From Planctomycetaceae bacterium (GTDB taxonomy: Bacteria > Planctomycetota > Planctomycetia > Pirellulales > Thermoguttaceae), in NCBI GenBank assembly GCA_009783865.1, contig WRCR01000209.1, positions 1 through 7,093 of the forward strand: a stretch of 7,093 nt of DNA. Direction: 5' to 3'. Position numbers and translations under genes: made by a program. The notes under the pieces were generated by a model. The model saw only the letters and a list, made by a program, of their open reading frames with translations. It searched no databases and had not been told where the DNA came from. Shown here one piece after another: positions 1-5,601 of the stretch; position 1 is the stretch's first letter, and each line of letters begins with the position of its first letter.

Positions 1-301
1 TCAACTGTTGAATCTCGACCATTTGAACTAGCATATTGACTGCATCGGCAACTTTCGGCGGCAGATGCTGTTCGAGTTTTTGCCGGTCGCTCAATTCTTT
101 TCGGATTCCTTTGCCGACGGCGTCGCAGAACAATGTGTATGCCGGTTCCCATTCCGGCTGTGCGGTCAGTTTTTGAGCGAAAGCCGTCTGCGGAAGCGCG
201 CTGGGACTAATGAAAAAAAGTGCGTCCGGTTCCTTTGCCGAAAGGAAGGTACACAACGATAGTAGTAAAGCAGCGAAACAAGTTCTTCGTGCAATGGACA
301 T
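1..301 (-). CDS. Exported protein of unknown function, 5' part only (runs off the left edge)
   Basis: An open frame of 100 codons with no stop runs leftward from an ATG at 301 and leaves the window at base 1, so only the N-terminal part is present. The start is supported by an AAGGAG Shine-Dalgarno at 307-312, 5 nt upstream. The protein begins MSIARRTCFAALLLSLCTFL, a textbook Sec signal peptide: arginines at 5-6, a hydrophobic core at about 8-20, and a likely cleavage after LSA at residue 22, before KEPDA. The visible mature part (residues 23-100) is soluble-looking with mixed charge, includes QPEWEPAYTLFCDAVGKGI, and ends in a likely helix. I do not recognise the family. It lies 124 nt downstream of the hydrolase gene on the same strand, so the two could be co-transcribed unless the palindrome at 395-414 stops transcription. 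Existence as a gene is well supported; function is unknown. Confidence 0.75.
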   Translation of the reverse strand, partial: MSIARRTCFAALLLSLCTFLSAKEPDALFFISPSALPQTAFAQKLTAQPEWEPAYTLFCDAVGKGIRKELSDRQKLEQHLPPKVADAVNMLVQMVEIQQL

Positions 302-306
302 AAAAA

Positions 307-312
307 CTCCTT
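307..312 (-). promoter_or_regulatory. Ribosome binding site of the partial exported-protein gene
   Basis: On the minus strand this reads AAGGAG, 5 nt before the ATG at 299-301. It is a near-perfect Shine-Dalgarno and decides between this frame and an overlapping open frame at 166-390, which has no such site. Confidence 0.75.
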
Positions 313-394
313 GGTAAGTGTGAACGAAACAACAACGGCGAAATCCGCCTCTATTTGAATGACGCTTTGACTTCGCCGTTTGTTACACAAATTT

Positions 395-414
395 CGGCGG
401 GTGATAACCCGCCG
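395..414. repeat. Perfect 20-bp palindrome with GATA loop, copy 1
   Basis: CGGCGGGTGATAACCCGCCG folds into an 8-bp GC-rich stem (395-402 with 407-414) and a GATA loop on the plus strand (TATC on the minus strand). It lies 12 nt beyond the stop codon of the hydrolase gene, between two minus-strand genes. An identical 20-mer occurs at 5696-5715, and in both places CTCGTA follows (415-420 here; 5737-5742 after an extra hairpin there). It could help end transcription of the hydrolase gene, but on the minus strand only AAATTTG follows, not a proper U-tract. A dispersed REP-like element is the better description. Confidence 0.8.
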
Positions 415-425
415 CTCGTATCACA

Positions 426-1364
426 TTACTTCACCCATTCCAGCACTGCGTTTATCGGATAATGGTCGGTCGGAAAACGTCCAGCCGGTGTCTTGTCGCG
501 GATTATTTCCGCTGCGGTAGCCTTCAATTCCGGTGTGAAAAATATGTAATCAATCTTGGCACCTTTCGGGTTATGTTCTTTGAAACTCTGAAAAGTCGAA
601 ACGTCTTCCGCATCAGGGTGAACAGTACGGAACGAATCAATCAGTGCCATCGGCGGGGTTTTCACTTGCCCATCAAGTTCGACGGTTTCGCCTTTCAGAA
701 AACGGATAGTCGGACTGTTCTCACCGGCATTGAAGTCGCCGATTAAAATCACCGGCACGCTCTTGTCTTTGCGGGCGTTAATCCGTTGAAGAATGAAGTC
801 CGCTGCTTTTTGACGAGCAATTTCGCCGACGTGGTCGAAGTGAGTCGAAAAAACATAAACGGATTTTCCGGTGCGCTTGCCGTCTTTGTCTTTTTCGTAG
901 AACAAGCCGCCGGAAACAACACGCGGACAAGTGCTTTGTCCCTTCCAAGTGATGGAACCCGGCACATCGGGGGTATCGGAAAGCCAATAAGTGCCGTTGT
1001 CTTTTTCGTCCATTTCCCAGCGGTCTTTGCGGTAAAATAACGGCGTGCCTTCGCCTCTTTCTTCGATTTTTTCACGGGAGCGGAAAATCACACCGTATTC
1101 CGGCAGTTTCTCCGACAGGAACTTGAGTTGATTGACTTCGTCATTCGGATGTATGATGACTTCTTGTCCGCCGATGAAGTCGTAAGGAACTTTTCGGATA
1201 AGGTCAGCGAGTGCATCGCGGCGGATTGCCCACGCATTGTCGCCGTCATTTACCGTACTTAAACGTACATTTACGGATAAAACCTTGAGCGGTTCGGCAA
1301 ATGCCGTCAGGCAAAACAAGACGGCAAAACAAAACGAAGTAAAGAAAATAATACGATGTTTCAT
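426..1364 (-). CDS. Secreted endonuclease/exonuclease/phosphatase-family hydrolase
   Basis: A complete 312-residue member of the EEP (DNase I-like) superfamily, metal-dependent phosphoesterases acting on nucleic acids, phosphoinositides, sphingomyelin or other phosphodiesters. The N-terminus MKHRIIFFTSFCFAVLFCLT, followed by AFA|EP, is a signal peptide with likely cleavage after residue 23, so it acts outside the cytoplasm. Family motifs appear in order: VNVR with metal/active-site N32; AWAIRRDAL at 44-52; GGQE with metal-binding E68; STHFDH with H175 and D177; GDFN with D210 and N212; IDYIFF with D272; and TDHYP with catalytic D300-H301. WLSDTPDVPGS (127-137) is typical of the bacterial subgroup often found near carbohydrate genes. 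All catalytic residues are present, so it should be active; the substrate cannot be read from sequence. Upstream of the ATG the Shine-Dalgarno is weak (AGAAAGA). It is divergent from the DUF4432 gene and shares its promoter region. Confidence 0.92.
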   Translation of the reverse strand: MKHRIIFFTSFCFAVLFCLTAFAEPLKVLSVNVRLSTVNDGDNAWAIRRDALADLIRKVPYDFIGGQEVIIHPNDEVNQLKFLSEKLPEYGVIFRSREKIEERGEGTPLFYRKDRWEMDEKDNGTYWLSDTPDVPGSITWKGQSTCPRVVSGGLFYEKDKDGKRTGKSVYVFSTHFDHVGEIARQKAADFILQRINARKDKSVPVILIGDFNAGENSPTIRFLKGETVELDGQVKTPPMALIDSFRTVHPDAEDVSTFQSFKEHNPKGAKIDYIFFTPELKATAAEIIRDKTPAGRFPTDHYPINAVLEWVK

Positions 1365-1415
1365 ACGGTCTTTCTGTTCTTGATTTAAATTGAAGTGAAA
1401 TTCATTCGATATTAG

Positions 1416-1444
1416 ATTGTAATCCAGCGCACACAGAATTTCAA
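1416..1444 (-). promoter_or_regulatory. Sigma-70-like promoter for the secreted hydrolase gene
   Basis: Reading leftward, TTGAAA (1439-1444) and TACAAT (1416-1421) each match the consensus at 5 of 6 positions and are separated by exactly 17 nt. Transcription would start near 1409, giving a leader of about 45 nt before the ATG at 1364. Assigned by consensus only. Confidence 0.5.
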
Positions 1445-1450
1445 CACATA

Positions 1451-1478
1451 TTGACTTTCACATATTTTTGCGTAGAAT
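1451..1478 (+). promoter_or_regulatory. Sigma-70-like promoter for the DUF4432 gene
   Basis: TTGACT (1451-1456) and TAGAAT (1473-1478), each 5 of 6 to consensus, are separated by 16 nt. Transcription would start near 1485, leaving a leader of about 39 nt before the ATG at 1524. Its -35 box is only 6 bp from that of the leftward promoter, so the two promoters are back to back and polymerase binding at one may hinder the other. Confidence 0.55.
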
Positions 1479-1523
1479 TTCACCATGTGCTGATCTGCGA
1501 ATTCCTAAACGCTGGAGAACAAA

Positions 1524-2654
1524 ATGAGTAAAGCCCCCTCAAAGCAATCGTATTCCGACAGAATCGTAAATCCGAAGACCGGCGAAAGCGTCACCGTAAA
1601 GTCCGCCGCGAAAGTTTTGACCGGCGGTGTTTCCGACGGCGTTGAAGTTGTCGAACTAGACAACGGGAACATCAAAATCGATGTCCTGCCGACACGCGGA
1701 ATGGGTATCCGGCGTGTCCGCTGCGGAGGCATCGAATTGAAATGGAACTCGCCGAATCGGGGACCCGTTCACCCGAAATTCGTTCCGCTCTACGACCCCG
1801 GAGGTCTCGGCTGGCTTGAAGGTTTTGACGAATGGTTAGTCCGCTGCGGTCTGGAAAGCAACGGCTCTCCGGAATTCGACAGCAAAGGAAATCTGCGCTA
1901 TCCGCTGCACGGCAGAATCGCTAACCTGCCCGCAAGTTCCACCAATTTGGCGGTCAATCCGAAAACCGGCGAAATCACATTCACCGGAAAGGTCTATGAA
2001 ACGCGGCTGTTTTTCAAAAACTTGGAACTCGAATCGACAATTTCGACCGTTGCCGGTTCTTCGCAATGGACGGTTATCGATAAAATCACGAATCTTTCGG
2101 CGCATGATGCGGAAATCGTCTTGCTGTATCACATCAACACCGGCTTTCCGTTTGCCGTGCCGGGAAGCACGTTTTCAATTCCATTTAATCGAATGGCACC
2201 GCGCACAAAAGCGTCTGTAGAAAATCTGCCGCACTGGAACGTTCTCGACCCGGAAACGCCCGGCAGTGAAGAAGTCGTCTTTTTCTTTGAACCCGCTGCG
2301 GATGCAAACGGCGATTGCAAAACGGTGCTGACACGACCGGACGGAAACAGCGCATTGGCATTATCATTCAAACCGGAAGAATTTCCGTATTTCGCATTCT
2401 GGAAGAGCAGATTGTCTGACAAAGACGGTTATGTTTGCGGAATAGAACCGGCAGTAAATTTGCCGAACGACACTTCCTTTGAAAAACAGCATGGACGATT
2501 TGTTCCGCTAAAAGCGGGGGAATCGAAAACGTTCCATCTGACGTTTGAGATTTTGCAAACTGCCGATGATGTAAAACATGCCGTGCAAGCGGTGGGGAAA
2601 ATTCCATCCAAAGGGCTTATCGAAAAAGTTCCGAAGGGGGAATGGACACCGTAG
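1524..2654 (+). CDS. DUF4432-family, galactose-mutarotase-like protein
   Basis: A complete 376-residue protein that I recognise as DUF4432, a family with the beta-sandwich fold of aldose 1-epimerases (galactose mutarotase-like). It has no signal peptide, so it is probably cytoplasmic. Visible landmarks are LPTRGMGIRRV (around R58-G61), the GGLGWLEGFDEWLVRCGLES block (residues 93-112), YPLHGRIANLPA with H129, LLYHINTGFPF with H203, and GIEPAVNLP with E308. In characterised GalM enzymes two histidines and a C-terminal glutamate form the active site; H129, H203 and E308 are the natural candidates here (inference). The two histidines are 74 residues apart, as in the Lactococcus enzyme as I remember it. 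The substrate is likely a sugar or sugar derivative. The start is supported by TGGAGA at 1513-1518. It is divergent from the secreted hydrolase; the next gene on the same strand is 167 nt away. Confidence 0.88.
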   Translation: MSKAPSKQSYSDRIVNPKTGESVTVKSAAKVLTGGVSDGVEVVELDNGNIKIDVLPTRGMGIRRVRCGGIELKWNSPNRGPVHPKFVPLYDPGGLGWLEGFDEWLVRCGLESNGSPEFDSKGNLRYPLHGRIANLPASSTNLAVNPKTGEITFTGKVYETRLFFKNLELESTISTVAGSSQWTVIDKITNLSAHDAEIVLLYHINTGFPFAVPGSTFSIPFNRMAPRTKASVENLPHWNVLDPETPGSEEVVFFFEPAADANGDCKTVLTRPDGNSALALSFKPEEFPYFAFWKSRLSDKDGYVCGIEPAVNLPNDTSFEKQHGRFVPLKAGESKTFHLTFEILQTADDVKHAVQAVGKIPSKGLIEKVPKGEWTP

Positions 2655-2811
2655 GACAGAAGTCAGTATAACGAGTATTGAGTTGCGGGCGGCGGGTTCT
2701 GTCAATTTAGACAATTTATATCCGTCTTTGCGGGTTATTTCTTTCGATAATTTCAAGCGGCGGGTGTTCCAATTATAGAAATCTTGCCGGAAGTTCCGAT
2801 AAAACCCGATG

Positions 2812-2816
2812 AAGGG
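2812..2816 (+). promoter_or_regulatory. Ribosome binding site that favours a TTG start for the ATPase
   Basis: AAGGG (in GAAGGGCGGA) lies 5 nt before TTG at 2822. The in-frame ATG codons at 2840 and 2864 lack a properly spaced Shine-Dalgarno: AGG at 2836-2838 is only 1 nt from the first, and the second is preceded by pyrimidines. The TTG is therefore the best start, though not certain. Confidence 0.5.
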
Positions 2817-2821
2817 CGGAA

Positions 2822-5476
2822 TTGTTTCATTCCGCAGGTATGAAAGTCCCTTTTTCCCCTAACATGAACGGACACTCTTTCGGATTACATCAACTGCCGT
2901 TTGCGGCAGTACCGGATACCGAAGCGTATTTTTCCACACAGCAAATGGAAGCGGCTTGCCAATCCATTGAGCGGACAGCGCGCTGCGGCGACGGAATCTC
3001 GCTCATTGTCGGTGCCTCCGGTGTCGGCAAGACGCTGTTGTTGCGTCTTCTGCGAAAGAAACTGGAATCCGAATTTACCGTCGTCTACATATCAAACGGA
3101 AAATTGAATTGCCCGAAGGACTTCCTGCGGCAGTTATCTTTCGAGTTGCGGTTGCCGACAGCGTCTTCCTCCGAAGATGACGAATTACAGTACCGATTTG
3201 CGCTAATGGAATTTGCACAGCAGGAGATAACACAGGGTATTGTCGTTCTGATTGACGAAGCACAGTATCTCGACAGCAGTGTTCTCGAAGAAATCCGGCT
3301 GCTAATGAATACCGATGACGGCGTAAAACCGTTCTTTCGTGCCGTTCTTGCAGGAACCATTGAACTAGAAGAAAAACTGACGCTTGCCCGGCTCGCACCT
3401 TTCGACCAGCGTATTGCGGCGAGAATTTATCTGGATACATTGACACTTGACGAAACAATCGGATACATCGATTGGCAAACGGCGAGAGTTGCAGGAAGCC
3501 ATGTTGCGGATACCGCCGTTCCGAGAACCGGTGCGGCAACCATTGCGTTGAAAGAGTATATCGCATTGTCGGGCAGTATCGGCAATGACAACAGTACTGA
3601 CTGCATCGCTGAAAGCACTGATGACATTGACGAAAACGAGTGCAGCGGCGAAATTCTGCGGTTTGATTCTACCCACTGCATTCAAAGTAAGACCGGCGGT
3701 GCCGTTTTTACCACTGTTTTTACAGATGAAGCAAAACGGTTAGTTCACCGCTATTCCGAAGGACTGCCGCGCCTTGTTAATCATATATGCCGCTCTGCTA
3801 TGGAACTTGCACCGGAGACGGAACAGATTGACGGACAGATTGACGGACAGATTATTCAAACCGCTTGGAACACGATTCAATGCGTCAGAGACGAAACCAT
3901 TGCTGAAGCCAAACCGGCAGCACCGCTTGTCTCCGTTTGCAATGAAGATGTTTGCAGTGAAGCGGCTATCGAACAAAAGAAAAGCACGCTGCAATTAAAA
4001 CAGTTTGATTCGGTAATTGAATTCGGTGTGCTGGAAGATGAAACCGCAGAACCTAACTGTGCCGAATCGTCCTGTGCCGAACCGAACTGCGAGACGCAGG
4101 AAGAACGTCAGGAAATTCCAGAGCAGTATAAACCGCCGTATCCGATGGATTTTGAAGAAGAGGCGGAAGAAGAGTTTGACATAACGCAGTCGTACTTATT
4201 TCGCAAGCCGAAACGCAAAAAGAATTACCGCTGGGATGGCCCCCGAAAATACCAAAAGAGAGAACCGGTAGACAACAAAAACAAATCGAAACCGGAACAC
4301 GTAATTGAACGTTTTGCTTCATTGTCGCTTCTTTGCCGGGAGTTTAGCACGAAAACGGCGTGGGCAGGTAACGTTGCCGCCCGAAGTATGTTTTGTCCGG
4401 TACACTGTGTTTCTTTTGTTTCTGTTCCGTCATCTATGTTAGCGGACAGCAGTATAGAAGACACCGTTGAAAACACAGTTGAAAACACGGGTTCCGGCGG
4501 TATTGACGCAGAAACCTTGAAAAAATACGGTGAGGAAATACTTGGAACCCGACCGCCGTTTGTCCGCAAGGAACCGCACTATGCTTATCAGACAACCGAT
4601 GAGGTGCAGCCGGCTGCCGTAATGCTGTCCGATTGGAATACACCGGAAAGAATTGAAGCAGCAGGCAGCGCAACGATTTACAGCGAATTCGTTGAGCGTC
4701 ATACTGAACTGCCGAAGACGATTGAGACCCTTTCGTTAGAGAAAAAAGATTCCGCATCGGATAAGGCACAGAAAGACAAACAGACGCAGAAGGAAAAGCA
4801 TCCCGAAGTTGTCCGAATTGTTCTCCCGCAACAAATAATTGAAGCGGCTGCCGGTTCGGTGAGTATCAACGAGGACTTTGACGAAACGATTGACGTTTCG
4901 GGGCAGCCGATTGCGATGCCGGTTTCTGCCGCAGTGAAAGAACAAATCATAACCAGTCAAACGAAGTGTGACGAGTCCGCTGCGCTGATTGTGCCTCTTC
5001 CGCAAGGCGGATTGATTCAACGGGATACCGCCGGTGAGTATATCATCACGCAGCAGGTCTTGGAAAGAGTGGTGCAGCGTATAACAGAAGCGGCGGAAAT
5101 TATTGAACGGGCGGCGGATATTTCCAAAGAAGCGGGAACGCAAATCACCGATGCGGCGGATATATCCAGAGAATCTGCGTTGAAGTTTCAGCATACCGCC
5201 GATTTAGTTCAGGAGGAAGTTAAAGCGGTGCTTCCGAATTACAAGGAAATGTTTCAGGAACTTTCGGAATTTCAGGAAACGGTCTCGCTGGAAATGCAGC
5301 GGATTAAAACCGACCACTGTAGATTTACGGAAATAATGCAAAACGTCAAACCGGCTGCGGGCGAAACGAATCAGGTATTAACGAATCAGATGCTGCCGTT
5401 CCCGAAGCGCAGCGGTTTTGTTCCTAATTCGGAGTCAGCGGCAAAAAAATCTGTCGAGTTCCGCAAACCGGAATAA
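2822..5476 (+). CDS. ExeA/GspA-like AAA+ ATPase with lid insertion and long repetitive coiled-coil tail
   Basis: An 884-residue protein. Residues 18-335 match the AAA+ ATPases of the ExeA/GspA/MshM group, which help assemble secretins or pili in type II secretion and MSHA systems. The family opening FGLHQLPF (20-27) is followed by Walker A GASGVGKT (64-71), Walker B IVVLIDE (140-146), a sensor-1-like VLAG (175-178), FDQRI (194-198, the family's conserved QR) and the lid motif SEGLPRLVN (312-320). Between G225 and F300 sit about 75 residues where relatives usually have only a few. The tail from about 336 has an acidic stretch, three AE(P/S)(N/S)C repeats (409-423), a basic patch (about 462-500), a CPVHC motif (525-529), and a predicted coiled coil (about 744-840) with AADIS(K/R)E twice, 14 residues apart. 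Unlike ExeA, no membrane segment or peptidoglycan-binding domain is visible. The 167 nt upstream show no convincing promoter. DUF1559 prepilin-like genes follow, hinting at a pseudopilin link. The exact role is unknown. Confidence 0.88.
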   Translation: MFHSAGMKVPFSPNMNGHSFGLHQLPFAAVPDTEAYFSTQQMEAACQSIERTARCGDGISLIVGASGVGKTLLLRLLRKKLESEFTVVYISNGKLNCPKDFLRQLSFELRLPTASSSEDDELQYRFALMEFAQQEITQGIVVLIDEAQYLDSSVLEEIRLLMNTDDGVKPFFRAVLAGTIELEEKLTLARLAPFDQRIAARIYLDTLTLDETIGYIDWQTARVAGSHVADTAVPRTGAATIALKEYIALSGSIGNDNSTDCIAESTDDIDENECSGEILRFDSTHCIQSKTGGAVFTTVFTDEAKRLVHRYSEGLPRLVNHICRSAMELAPETEQIDGQIDGQIIQTAWNTIQCVRDETIAEAKPAAPLVSVCNEDVCSEAAIEQKKSTLQLKQFDSVIEFGVLEDETAEPNCAESSCAEPNCETQEERQEIPEQYKPPYPMDFEEEAEEEFDITQSYLFRKPKRKKNYRWDGPRKYQKREPVDNKNKSKPEHVIERFASLSLLCREFSTKTAWAGNVAARSMFCPVHCVSFVSVPSSMLADSSIEDTVENTVENTGSGGIDAETLKKYGEEILGTRPPFVRKEPHYAYQTTDEVQPAAVMLSDWNTPERIEAAGSATIYSEFVERHTELPKTIETLSLEKKDSASDKAQKDKQTQKEKHPEVVRIVLPQQIIEAAAGSVSINEDFDETIDVSGQPIAMPVSAAVKEQIITSQTKCDESAALIVPLPQGGLIQRDTAGEYIITQQVLERVVQRITEAAEIIERAADISKEAGTQITDAADISRESALKFQHTADLVQEEVKAVLPNYKEMFQELSEFQETVSLEMQRIKTDHCRFTEIMQNVKPAAGETNQVLTNQMLPFPKRSGFVPNSESAAKKSVEFRKPE
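3824..3853 (+). repeat. 12-bp tandem repeat, 2.5 copies, in the ATPase gene
   Basis: CAGATTGACGGA is repeated exactly (3824-3835, 3836-3847) and followed by CAGATT. It encodes QIDGQIDGQI just after the AAA+ lid, in frame, and looks like replication slippage expanding the linker. Confidence 0.85.
4046..4090 (+). repeat. 15-bp tandem repeat, 3 copies, encoding a cysteine pentapeptide
   Basis: Three consecutive 15-bp units (4046-4060, 4061-4075, 4076-4090) encode AEPNC, AESSC and AEPNC in the ATPase tail (residues 409-423). The units have diverged at the DNA level while cysteine is kept at every fifth position, suggesting the residue pattern is retained. Function unknown. Confidence 0.75.
4466..4489 (+). 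repeat. 12-bp tandem repeat, 2 copies, in the ATPase tail
   Basis: GTTGAAAACACA and GTTGAAAACACG, 11 of 12 identical, encode VENTVENT. A second slippage-type expansion in the low-complexity tail. Confidence 0.75.
5111..5173 (+). repeat. 21-bp direct repeat in the coiled-coil segment
   Basis: Positions 5111-5131 and 5153-5173 differ at only 2 of 21 bases and encode AADISKE and AADISRE. The 42-nt offset is 14 residues, two heptads, consistent with a coiled coil grown by internal duplication. Confidence 0.7.
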
Positions 5477-5509
5477 GGTTCTTTTTCGTTTTTCCTCTTG
5501 TATTTTTTT
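5459..5509 (+). terminator. Weak possible terminator after the ATPase gene
   Basis: A 5-bp stem TTCCG/CGGAA (5459-5463 with 5469-5473, 5-nt loop) overlaps the last codons and stop region. It is followed by a strongly T-rich stretch (5479-5509) ending in seven Ts. The stem is short and the Ts begin several bases away, so this is tentative. Confidence 0.25.
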
Positions 5510-5557
5510 GAAAATCAAGGATACTGTGTATGTGGTGGTTTATTTTTTCCCAAAACC

Positions 5558-5587
5558 GCCGCTTATAGCGGCTGGGTTAAACTTTTT
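5558..5587 (+). promoter_or_regulatory. Leader hairpin plus T-run upstream of the first DUF1559 gene
   Basis: GCCGCTTATAGCGGC (5558-5572) forms a 6-bp stem with a 3-nt loop. TTTTT (5583-5587) follows after 10 nt, then the Shine-Dalgarno and the ATG at 5602, 29 nt past the hairpin. It could end read-through from the ATPase gene, act as an attenuator, or stabilise the 5' end of the mRNA. The T-run is too far away for a standard intrinsic terminator. A hairpin in nearly the same position precedes the second DUF1559 gene. Confidence 0.45.
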
Positions 5588-5589
5588 GC

Positions 5590-5595
5590 AAGGAG
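5590..5595 (+). promoter_or_regulatory. Ribosome binding site fixing the distant start of the first DUF1559 gene
   Basis: AAGGAG lies 6 nt before the ATG at 5602. No in-frame ATG, GTG or TTG with a Shine-Dalgarno lies closer to the FTLVELLVV segment, so this site forces translation through the two palindromes in the leader. Confidence 0.75.
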
Positions 5596-5601
5596 TTTTC
5601 A

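Larger units (their letters stand above)
1395..1483. promoter_or_regulatory. Three copies of GAATTTCA, candidate operator sites
   Basis: The 8-mer GAATTTCA occurs on the minus strand at 1396-1403 and on the plus strand at 1436-1443 and 1475-1482. The outer two extend to GAATTTCAC and face each other. The two plus-strand copies extend to AGAATTTCANCA, 11 of 12 identical. Centres are about 40 and 39 bp apart, close to four helical turns. The middle copy overlaps the -35 of the leftward promoter, the right copy overlaps the -10 of the rightward promoter, and the left copy lies near the expected leftward transcription start. This placement suits a repressor controlling both genes, but the AT-rich context makes a chance origin possible. 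Confidence 0.35.

Noticed and set aside
338..350. Small inverted repeat GGCG-AAATC-CGCC upstream of the left-edge gene
   Set aside because: A 4-bp stem is common by chance and has no T-run or clear position.
166..390. 74-codon minus-strand open frame overlapping the left-edge gene
   Set aside because: It is in a different frame from the signal-peptide-bearing frame that starts at 301 with a strong Shine-Dalgarno, and shows no recognisable protein features.
2700..2705. Perfect TTGACA on the minus strand between DUF4432 and the ATPase
   Set aside because: No good -10 box lies 16-18 nt away and no minus-strand gene follows, so it is most likely chance.
2687..2767. GCGGCGGGT occurring twice (near 2690 and 2758), resembling the left arm of the 20-bp palindrome
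   Set aside because: Only the left arm matches and the GATAACCC half is missing. It could be decayed copies, but the match is too short to claim.
2774..2779. TATAGA as a possible -10 box for the ATPase gene
   Set aside because: The hexamer 17 nt upstream (TTTCAA) matches the -35 consensus at only 3 of 6 positions.
3075..3566. 163-codon minus-strand open frame opposite the ATPase gene
   Set aside because: It lies opposite the Walker A-to-lid region of a clearly conserved protein. Its translation is rich in Arg, Ser and Cys with no recognisable domain, as expected of an antisense shadow.
3824..3853. Short tandem repeats as a possible CRISPR array
   Set aside because: The units are 12 bp, have no spacers, and are read in frame as part of the ATPase.
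4736..5194. 152-codon minus-strand open frame opposite the coiled-coil tail
   Set aside because: Arg/Phe-rich composition with no motif or ribosome binding site seen; an antisense shadow of the low-complexity tail.
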